From NCBI GenBank assembly GCA_046582475.1, contig JAYGEH010000358.1:1-5845 (forward strand): a DNA stretch of 5,845 nucleotides. Direction: 5' to 3'. Position numbers and translations under genes: made by a program. The DNA is from GCA-2687515 sp046582475 (GTDB lineage Bacteria; Pseudomonadota; Alphaproteobacteria; Rhodospirillales; UBA2165). The notes below the pieces were generated by a model. It worked only from the letters and a program-made list of their open reading frames with translations, searched no databases and was not told where the DNA came from. Shown here one piece after another: positions 1-5,536 of this stretch; position 1 is the stretch's first letter, and every line of letters starts with the position of its first letter.

Positions 1-57
1 CTTCGCGTCCAGTGAAGCGTACCGATTAGCGATGTCGAAAAAGCCCAGTTGGCCCAT
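1..57 (-). CDS. IS5-family transposase, N-terminal fragment (runs off the window)
   Basis: The minus strand from 57 to 1 encodes MGQLGFFDIANRYASLDAK with no stop, and the frame is open at the window edge. The opening MGQLGFFD, followed by a short charged helix and 'LDAK', is the typical N-terminus of one IS5-family DDE transposase group common in proteobacteria. The ATG at 57 follows an AGGGGA Shine-Dalgarno six bases upstream, and it lies one base after the TAA that ends the RES-domain ORF. The protein would catalyse cut-and-paste transposition, but no catalytic residue lies inside the window, so intactness cannot be judged. The family call is from remembered N-terminal similarity over only 19 residues. 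Confidence 0.75.
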   Translation of the reverse strand, partial: MGQLGFFDIANRYASLDAK

Positions 58-138
58 ATTACATTCCCCTGATCCAGATATCCTGATAACGTGATTCTAC
101 CCGATCAAAGTTCCGTGTGGGTATTTTTAGAGGTGCCC
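1..138 (-). mobile_element. Left end of an IS5-family insertion sequence (partial)
   Basis: The transposase start at 57 implies an element end a few tens of bases upstream. On the minus strand, a sequence beginning GGGCACCTCTAAAAATAC at 138 has the look of a terminal inverted repeat of this IS group. It also sits exactly where the RES-domain protein stops making sense. The other end, the matching inverted repeat and the target duplication lie outside the window. The precise border at 138 is therefore an inference, probably good to within a few bases. Confidence 0.5.
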
Positions 139-562
139 ATAAGGCATTGAAAACGGATTTCGAATATCCCGCGTTGTTTACTAAAAGTAAATCGTTGGCT
201 CGCCATCTTGAAATTACCAAATGTTTACCTCTTCTAGCGCCGAGTTCGAAAAACGGAGCTTCGCGGGCAGTGCTACCATAAAACATGGGTTGACCGGGTC
301 GATTTGCACGCTGAAATGTGACTGCAATTTGAGCTGGTGGGTATGAAAGCTCGCGCAAATTTATCGGTTTCACCGAATACTTTATTCCGCGAAATAATTT
401 TTGCCCTAGTGGAATTATTGGAGACTGAATTGTGTATCCGACAATTAGCGGGGTAATTCGCTTTTTAATAAATTCGAACGGTGCTGACTCAAGATTGACT
501 TTTCTTAGCGATGAAATTCGGCTTCTAGTAAAATGCACCGATGGTGATGAGGGCTTTCTCAA
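59..562 (-). pseudogene. RES-domain protein, 3' end replaced by IS sequence
   Basis: This 167-aa ORF starts at TTG 562. A Shine-Dalgarno (AAGGGGG, 578-572) supports that start, and an in-frame stop lies just upstream. Residues 57-141 match the RES family: a 'LFRG' strand, then 'YPP' (74-76), and the block RANRPGQPMFYGS (85-97) followed by E101 and E106. RES domains are NAD-degrading or ADP-ribosyltransferase-like folds, best known as the toxin of Xre-RES pairs, and Arg, Tyr and Glu are their usual active-site residues. Full-length relatives continue past residue 141. Here, from W142 on, the codons coincide with the presumed IS5 end, giving a 26-residue foreign tail and a TAA at 61-59. The DNA is visibly AT-richer than the molybdoenzyme operon, suggesting separate acquisition. 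No Xre-like antitoxin gene lies beside it, so it may be a stand-alone RES protein. Activity of the truncated form is doubtful. Confidence 0.6.
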
Positions 563-571
563 TTTTAACTA

Positions 572-578
572 CCCCCTT
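572..578 (-). promoter_or_regulatory. Shine-Dalgarno of the RES ORF, overlapping the small-subunit stop codon
   Basis: The minus strand reads AAGGGGG here, nine bases before TTG 562. It shares two bases with the TAA (579-577) that ends the iron-sulfur subunit gene. This spacing favours TTG 562 as a real start. It also implies that ribosomes finishing the small subunit could reinitiate on the RES ORF. Confidence 0.5.
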
Positions 579-1416
579 AAACCCTGATCTCCCCCGCATA
601 TATGCTTTCGCCCAAGGTCACGCTGACCGATTTCGCCGGGTGACCCTCGGCGGCGATATCTATTGTGTAGTCGCCGCTGTCCGGGTCCAGCTTGTCGAAT
701 TTGAAATCGCCGTAAACGTCGGTGACGGTTTCGGCGATCTTGGCGCCGTCCTTGGTCAGGATTACTTGGGCGCCCTCGACGCAATCGACATTTCCGTCTG
801 CCTCGGCCTCGACGCTGCCGCCGATGAAGACTTTGGTATATCGGTACAGGTTCTTGTACCAGACCCGGGGCTTGGTGCCGTATTCCGGGTGCAGTTCCTC
901 CAGCCCCTCGGCCTCGATGGTTTTGGCGAAGGCGGCGTCATCGCATTTGACGGCGCGGATTGCGGCGGTGGCGCAGACGGTGGCGGCGCGGGGCTCCTTC
1001 CAGCCGTCGTCGAGCAGGTGGGCATCGAAAATCCAATGCTGGGGCAGGTCTTTTTCCTCGTTCCACCAGATGGCGCGGTAGGGGCAGGCATCGACCAGTT
1101 GCTTCTGCCCCTTGGCCTTGACCGGATCGATGATGACGATGCCGTCGGCGCGCTTCGAGATGGCGCCGTCCTTGGCCGCCGCCATGCACGGCGCATCATC
1201 GCAGTGCTGGCACATGACCGGCAAAAAGGCGATGTCCATCATTGGCGAAGAGCCCCGCTCCTTGGCTTTGATCTCGATCCATTTGTGGCCGTGCTTGGGC
1301 ATTTCCTCGGCGTAGCCGGGAAACGTGTTGCCCACATGCTCATCGTGGCAGGCGAGGACGCAGACCTGGCAGTTGGTGCAGCCGGCGACGTCGACGATCA
1401 GGTGCCATTTGCTCAT
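577..1416 (-). CDS. Iron-sulfur (small) subunit of a pyrogallol transhydroxylase-like molybdoenzyme
   Basis: This 279-aa protein is close to the 274-aa small subunit of Pelobacter transhydroxylase and should pass electrons to or from the molybdenum subunit encoded just upstream. ATG 1416 has a GGAG eight bases before it and starts 12 bases after the large-subunit stop. Residues 1-160 form the ferredoxin-like part: C13, C16, C19 and C23; then C69, C72 and C77 with C111 in 'ACPY'; then C148. The KCxxC and PRC cysteines expected in a third group are replaced by W128, D131 and A144, so two rather than three [4Fe-4S] clusters are predicted. Residues 175-195 (KPRVWYKNLYRY) link to a beta-rich domain at about 197-279. 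That domain resembles the transthyretin/CNA-B-like third domain of the known enzyme. There is no signal peptide or Tat motif, so a cytoplasmic location is expected. Generic annotation would be '4Fe-4S dicluster protein'. Subunit identity is well supported; substrate is not. Confidence 0.88.
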   Translation of the reverse strand: MSKWHLIVDVAGCTNCQVCVLACHDEHVGNTFPGYAEEMPKHGHKWIEIKAKERGSSPMMDIAFLPVMCQHCDDAPCMAAAKDGAISKRADGIVIIDPVKAKGQKQLVDACPYRAIWWNEEKDLPQHWIFDAHLLDDGWKEPRAATVCATAAIRAVKCDDAAFAKTIEAEGLEELHPEYGTKPRVWYKNLYRYTKVFIGGSVEAEADGNVDCVEGAQVILTKDGAKIAETVTDVYGDFKFDKLDPDSGDYTIDIAAEGHPAKSVSVTLGESIYAGEIRV

Positions 1417-1428
1417 CGATCGGGCTCC

Positions 1429-4413
1429 CTATTCCGCCGCCGCCAGGATGGGCGTGATTTCGATCTCGACAACGCCGTCCCAAGGGGTCACCTCCACTTG
1501 CGCGCACGACGCGCCCATGGAATGGCCTTGCTTGAATTGGGATTTCCTCGGCGTCAACTGGTTCAACATGCCGCCCCGGTCCACCGATTTGCCGGGCTCG
1601 CCCATGGGCTCATAGGTGGCGCAGCTCTCGAACCCATGGATGACGCCGCGCGGCAGCCGCCCGGTGATCTTGGCGGCGCAGAGGACGGCGCCCCGGTCGT
1701 TGTGAACCTTGACCAGATCGTGGTTCTTGATGCCGCGCTGGGCGGCGTCTTCGGCGTTGAGGCTGATCACCCAATAGCGGTAGCCGTCGATCAGGACCCG
1801 GTGATCTTCAATGGAATTGAGGAACGAGTCCTTGGCGTCGCCCTGGGTGTGGAACGAAAAGCGGGGGTGCGGGGTGAGCATCTGCAAGGGGAAGCGCGCC
1901 GTCCATTCCGCATTGCCGGGGCCTTCCTCGTGTCTCTGGTATTTGACAATTGGCGGGCGTTCGGGATCCTCCGCATCGTAGCGTTTCAGGCTCTGGCATT
2001 CGAATTCGATCTTGCCCGACTGGGTCTGCAGGCCCTTCAGATATTCTTCCGAATAATCCGACGGCAGCGGCATCGGTTCGGGCACGTCTTTCTTGCGCCC
2101 CTCATAGAACCAGCGCCAGGAAACGTTGTCGCGAAGCTCTTCGGGATTGGCCGGGACCACGAAGTAGCCCTTGCGGATGAAATCTTTCCATTTGACGATT
2201 TTCGCCAAGTCCGAGGCTTCGAACTCGCGCTTCACCCAGTCCAGCTCGCTCATGCCCTCGGTGTAATAGGCGCTGAGGCCCATCCGTTTGCAAATCTCGG
2301 TGAAGATATTGTAATCGGATTTGGACTCGCCCATGGGCTCGATCACTTTGTGCTGGAAGATCACCACCCGGTGGTTGAGCTGGGTCTGGCCGTGATGGGC
2401 ATAGCCGCCGAGGGCGGCCCATTCGGAAATGTCGGCGCGCTCGAAATTGGTGCAGGCGGGCAGGATCACGTCGGCGAACTTGGCCTCGCCCTCGTTCCAG
2501 ATCGACTGGTTGACCACGAATTCCAATTCGCCCGATTGGTACATCTGCACATGGCGGTTGCTTTCGGGCATGGTGCCCATCATCGAGCCGCCATATTTAT
2601 AAAGCATGTGCACCTTGGAATAGCCGGGTTTGGGGTAGCTGATCTTGGTGAACTGGGCCTCGATTGATTTGCCGTCCCAGGCGAAGCCCTCGGCCTTGCC
2701 GGTCAGGATGGCTTCGGGCAGGAACAGGCGCGGGATGGCCTGCTCGACGGTGTTGAGCGACGGCAGTTGCGGCATGCGCTGGAACAATTCCACCGACATG
2801 GCGGTGTGGTGCAGATCGCCGGACATACCGCCCTCGGCATAGCCCGGGAAATAGAAATTGGCGTCCACCGGCGTGCCCCACTGCAGATTGCCCATGCTGA
2901 CGCCGGGCCGGCCGATGCCCTGCATGGCGATCAGGCAGACCATGATGCGCGCCCATTGCAATCCCGATTGGTTGCGGCAGGCGCCGCCATGGCCGTTGCC
3001 CCAGCCGCCGGCGCCCAAATAGGTCTTCTTGGTGCCCCAGTTGCGGGCCAGGGCGCGCACCGTCTTGGCGGCGATGCCGGTCTCGCCCTCCTGCCATTCC
3101 GGCGTCTTCGGGATGCCGTCGTCCTCGCCCATCACATAGGCCCGCCAGACGTCGAAACCGAGGGTCTTGGTTTCGACGAAGTCCTTGTCGTACAGGCCTT
3201 CCTCGATCCACACATAGGCGATGGCCAGGGCCATGGCGGTATCGGTGGTCGGCTTCGGCGCAATCCACTTGCCGCCCAGCAACTGGGCGCTTTCGTTGTA
3301 ATAGGGATCGATATGGACAACTTCGATATCGGTTTCCTTGAGCCAGTTGCGGCGCACCGTGCCCTCGGCGGCGCCGTAGGAGCCCGACGTGGCTTCCGGG
3401 TTGGCCGACCAGAAGACGATCATTTCCGATTCCTGCAAACAGTCCTCGACCCCGCCATAGGTCTCGCACTGGCCGACGCGCAAAGACTGCCCCCAATGGT
3501 GGACGGCGCCCCAGTACCAGCCTTCCCAGCTATCGGGATTGTGCAAAACCCGGGTCATGCCGATGGTGTTGATGAAGCGGAAGGCGGCCGACAGGTAATA
3601 GCCGATATTGCCCCAGGTATGGTGTGAGCCATGGGACAGCGCGATGGCGCCGGGTCCATGCTCGGTCTTCATGCGCTTGATTTCCGATGAGACGATGTCC
3701 AGGGCCTCGTCCCAGGAGATGCGCTCATAGCCCGATATGCCCCGGTTCTGCGGATTGCGCTCGCCGCCTGCGTCGAAATCGACCCGCTTCAGGGGGTACA
3801 AAAGCCGGTCCGGCGAATAGACCATACTCTTCCAGTTCTGCCCGTGCGGCGCGATCGATGTTTTGCGCGGCGGCGTGAATTTCTTGCCCCGGGCCTCGAT
3901 GGTCCAGGATGGGGCGTCGCTTGCATCGAAACTGATCGGCGTGATGCGGATGATCTTGCCGTCTTTTTCATAGATGAACACCGGCCCGCCATTGGTCATC
4001 TGGGTATAGCGGGTAACGCCCTTGCCCTGGTCGATGCCGTATTTCCAGCCGACACTTTGGGTCAGCAGCACGGTCTGGGTGAACCAGGAGGTCAATTCAT
4101 CCTCGCCCTCCAGGGACAGCTGGAAATCCTTCAAGGCGTTGATCTGTTCGAGCTGGTTGATCGGCGGCATCAATAAATGCGCGGCAATCTCGGCGGTCTT
4201 GAAGGTCAGGGTGACGTCCGGCGCCTTATGCAGCCCGGCGCCGGAAGACACGCGCCCGTCCCGGAAGGTAAACCAGCGCCCGACGCTGCCATCCTTGGTG
4301 CGCAACTGGGCGGTCATGTCCTTTTCCTTGAGCCGCGCCCGGAACACCGGATAGCGGAGCGCCGTGTACCAGAACAGGAGCCGCAGCCCGAACAGGATTA
4401 ATGCAAATTTCAT
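1429..4413 (-). CDS. SCP2-fused large (molybdopterin) subunit of a pyrogallol transhydroxylase-like enzyme
   Basis: This 994-aa protein belongs to the DMSO-reductase superfamily. Residues 3-17 are hydrophobic and could anchor or dock on a membrane. Residues 25-120 look like an SCP2 sterol/lipid-binding domain ('PDVTLTF' then 'FQLSLEGEDEL'). From about 135 ('TNGGPVFIYEKDGKI') to the end, about 874 residues match the length of the 875-aa Pelobacter large subunit. There is no N-terminal Cys cluster motif, as in that enzyme. H264, Y272, D294 and S295 (in NPDSWEGWYWG) have the spacing of transhydroxylase His144, Tyr152, Asp174 and Ser175, the serine being the Mo ligand. W471, Y521 and Y671 are candidates for Trp354, Tyr404 and Tyr560. 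Residues 840-980 form the C-terminal dinucleotide-binding domain. ATG 4413 with AAGGG upstream is preferred over TTG 4443, which would add ten poor residues. A non-redox hydroxyl transfer or hydroxylation of an aromatic is inferred; the substrate is unknown. Confidence 0.88.
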   Translation of the reverse strand: MKFALILFGLRLLFWYTALRYPVFRARLKEKDMTAQLRTKDGSVGRWFTFRDGRVSSGAGLHKAPDVTLTFKTAEIAAHLLMPPINQLEQINALKDFQLSLEGEDELTSWFTQTVLLTQSVGWKYGIDQGKGVTRYTQMTNGGPVFIYEKDGKIIRITPISFDASDAPSWTIEARGKKFTPPRKTSIAPHGQNWKSMVYSPDRLLYPLKRVDFDAGGERNPQNRGISGYERISWDEALDIVSSEIKRMKTEHGPGAIALSHGSHHTWGNIGYYLSAAFRFINTIGMTRVLHNPDSWEGWYWGAVHHWGQSLRVGQCETYGGVEDCLQESEMIVFWSANPEATSGSYGAAEGTVRRNWLKETDIEVVHIDPYYNESAQLLGGKWIAPKPTTDTAMALAIAYVWIEEGLYDKDFVETKTLGFDVWRAYVMGEDDGIPKTPEWQEGETGIAAKTVRALARNWGTKKTYLGAGGWGNGHGGACRNQSGLQWARIMVCLIAMQGIGRPGVSMGNLQWGTPVDANFYFPGYAEGGMSGDLHHTAMSVELFQRMPQLPSLNTVEQAIPRLFLPEAILTGKAEGFAWDGKSIEAQFTKISYPKPGYSKVHMLYKYGGSMMGTMPESNRHVQMYQSGELEFVVNQSIWNEGEAKFADVILPACTNFERADISEWAALGGYAHHGQTQLNHRVVIFQHKVIEPMGESKSDYNIFTEICKRMGLSAYYTEGMSELDWVKREFEASDLAKIVKWKDFIRKGYFVVPANPEELRDNVSWRWFYEGRKKDVPEPMPLPSDYSEEYLKGLQTQSGKIEFECQSLKRYDAEDPERPPIVKYQRHEEGPGNAEWTARFPLQMLTPHPRFSFHTQGDAKDSFLNSIEDHRVLIDGYRYWVISLNAEDAAQRGIKNHDLVKVHNDRGAVLCAAKITGRLPRGVIHGFESCATYEPMGEPGKSVDRGGMLNQLTPRKSQFKQGHSMGASCAQVEVTPWDGVVEIEITPILAAAE

Positions 4414-4452
4414 GGTGAGATCGCCCTTAATTCTTATTCCCAAAAAATGCCC

Positions 4453-4482
4453 AAATCGAATTCAATTGGGGAAATTCGATTT
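4453..4482. promoter_or_regulatory. Palindrome in the operon leader (possible operator or RNA hairpin)
   Basis: AAATCGAATT at 4453-4462 is perfectly repeated in inverted orientation at 4473-4482, with a 10-base spacer. The arm centres are 20 bp apart, about two helical turns, which suits a dimeric repressor or activator. In RNA it could form a 10-bp, AU-rich stem. It lies 40-70 bases before the large-subunit start codon, so it is well placed to control the operon. The arms do not match a binding site I recognise. Confidence 0.45.
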
Positions 4483-4653
4483 AAAAATGGAAGCACTTAA
4501 ATCCGTTTTTCTCAAGTACTGATTTGCCGGTTATCGATTCAACCGAGGGAGCCCGGTGTGTCGGACCACCCGCCGGGACCACCCGCCTTACTACCCCTGG
4601 TATGCCGCTCCCAAATGCGACACACGCCTGCGACATGTTTTGCCAAAATCGAC

Positions 4654-4703
4654 CATACCGTTTCATCACTATTCCTAACGGTTCCTACCGGTTCATACCG
4701 GTT
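4654..4703. repeat. Five tandem 10-bp degenerate direct repeats
   Basis: Consecutive 10-bp units are CATACCGTTT, CATCACTATT, CCTAACGGTT, CCTACCGGTT and CATACCGGTT. The last two differ at one position and the second is the most diverged. The 10-bp period puts each copy on the same face of the helix. Such decameric direct repeats are typical of OmpR/PhoB-type response-regulator sites; the TorR boxes before the TMAO reductase operon are one example. The array is 240-290 bases upstream of the large-subunit start. The regulator is unidentified. Confidence 0.5.
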
Positions 4704-4730
4704 TTTATCCAAACACGGCGCGGCGGGTCC

Positions 4731-4803
4731 GCACGCACGGGGGATGGCCCAGGGAGCTCTTTTGGGGGACGCCCCCAACCCCTAATGTTGGGCCCGTGCG
4801 TGC
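4731..4803. repeat. 11-bp inverted repeat enclosing a second perfect hairpin
   Basis: GCACGCACGGG (4731-4741) pairs perfectly with CCCGTGCGTGC (4793-4803). Inside the 51-base loop, TTGGGGG (4762-4768) and CCCCCAA (4772-4778) form a 7-bp stem with a three-base loop. Neither stem is followed by a T tract in either direction, so this is not a standard intrinsic terminator. It may be a remnant of a palindromic repeat unit or small non-autonomous element. Confidence 0.5.
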
Positions 4804-4870
4804 CTCCGTTTACGTGCACCGGTACCAAGTCCGACGCCCACACGGCGCACACCATCGGGGGGGCCATCCC
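4741..4870. repeat. 10-bp inverted repeat spanning the hairpin region
   Basis: GGGATGGCCC at 4741-4750 recurs inverted as GGGCCATCCC at 4861-4870. A 9-bp direct repeat, ACACGGCGC, also lies at 4713-4721 and 4840-4848. Together with the 11-bp inverted repeat these suggest that 4713-4870 is one structured unit, perhaps partly duplicated. No function can be assigned. Confidence 0.4.
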
Positions 4871-4921
4871 AGCCACCCCCAGCCCGCGCGGATATACTTG
4901 AGACATTTCAGCACCCCCCTT

Positions 4922-4960
4922 ACGCTTATGACGGTTTATGACGCTTTCTTACGGATTTCG
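4922..4960. repeat. Second 10-bp-phased repeat array
   Basis: ACG recurs at 4922, 4931, 4941 and 4951. The units are ACGCTTATG, ACGGTTTATG, ACGCTTTCTT and ACGGATTTCG; a lone similar copy (ACGTTTTATG) lies at 5001-5010. The core CGGTTTAT resembles CGGTTCAT of the array at 4654-4703, so one regulator might bind both. The units are more diverged and the call is weaker. Confidence 0.35.
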
Positions 4961-5269
4961 CCGGCTCAGGCACCATAGGAGCGCCAGATATTAATTTAGA
5001 ACGTTTTATGAACAACGCAAGGGGCGCGGGACAGCACTTTCCACAATATCTCCCCCGAACCCGCGCCTAAGCCGCGGCGGCGCGTTGGCGTCGAAACAGG
5101 GCGCTGCCGTCCCTGTTGGTTTGCACCGGCATGCTGCCCCACTGGGAGGGTCCGCCGCGCCGCAAAAAACCTCGCCAAAAATAGGCCACTCCATCCAGCT
5201 CTCTCCCTTGGGATTTACATTCCCTGAGAGTGGGGCCCATATTCAATAAGTGCGTCAAAGAGATATGCC

Positions 5270-5536
5270 AGTGTCGGCTTCTTTAATCGGGCATGAGAGT
5301 CAAGCTCCGTTGATTCCGGCCTTTTTGTTTTCGTCTGAGCGTGGGTCACGCTTCTTTACGTGGTCAGCTCGGTATTGTTGGTTGCGGCTGCCACAAGCAT
5401 TGGTCGGATCGGGTTGGAGAGCCTCGCTTTCGGACGCGCTTTACGGCGCAGCAGACACTTACGGCTTCATCCAGACCCTCGTCCACGCCAGCAGACGATC
5501 TCGCTGAGACCTGATGATCGCGTTTACGTCATTGGA
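5270..5536 (-). ncRNA. IS110 3' non-coding segment (possible bridge-RNA region)
   Basis: About 265 bases separate the transposase stop from the presumed element end, with no plausible gene. IS110-family recombinases use a bridge RNA made from a non-coding end; in IS1111-type members that end lies downstream of the transposase. Whether this copy belongs to that group, and whether an RNA fold exists here, I cannot establish by eye. Confidence 0.2.

Larger units (their letters stand above)
4414..5269. other. Gene-free region upstream of the molybdoenzyme operon
   Basis: No open frame here resembles a known protein or shows a convincing start with codon use like the operon. The part next to the operon (about 4414-4520) is AT-rich and should hold its promoter and leader, but I could not pick out convincing -35/-10 hexamers. 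Further out the DNA is GC-rich and dense in direct and inverted repeats, listed separately. From 5000 to 5250 I see an 8-bp inverted repeat (5023-5030 with 5060-5067, GGCGCGGG) and nothing else I can name. No tRNA, rRNA or CRISPR structure is visible. Confidence 0.6.

Noticed and set aside
541..2667. A 708-codon open frame on the plus strand
   Set aside because: It lies antisense to the small subunit and much of the large subunit. It has the Gly/Ala/Asp/Leu/Val-rich, low-information composition expected opposite GC-rich genes, and no domain I recognise.
2767..3627. A 286-codon open frame on the plus strand, and a 299-codon minus-strand frame at 2597-3496
   Set aside because: Both are shadows of the large-subunit gene; the conserved motifs are all in the 1429-4413 frame.
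1429..4413. Calling the large subunit a formate dehydrogenase, nitrate reductase or acetylene hydratase
   Set aside because: There is no N-terminal Cys cluster motif and no Cys/Sec ligand context. The Asp-Ser motif and spacing fit transhydroxylase-type proteins.
4528..4545. CGGTT/AACCG inverted repeat resembling a tRNA T-arm
   Set aside because: Only five pairs, no T-loop consensus and no acceptor or anticodon arms nearby.
4762..4778. Perfect 7-bp hairpin as an intrinsic terminator
   Set aside because: No T tract follows the stem in either direction; T residues precede it on the plus strand only.
4524..4906. Several short frames on both strands (60-125 codons)
   Set aside because: They run through the repeat arrays and hairpins and give proline/threonine/glycine-rich nonsense without domain similarity.
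4996..5258. Three overlapping open frames of about 60 codons on the minus strand
   Set aside because: None shows a family motif or a convincing ribosome-binding site, and the openness is explained by GC content.
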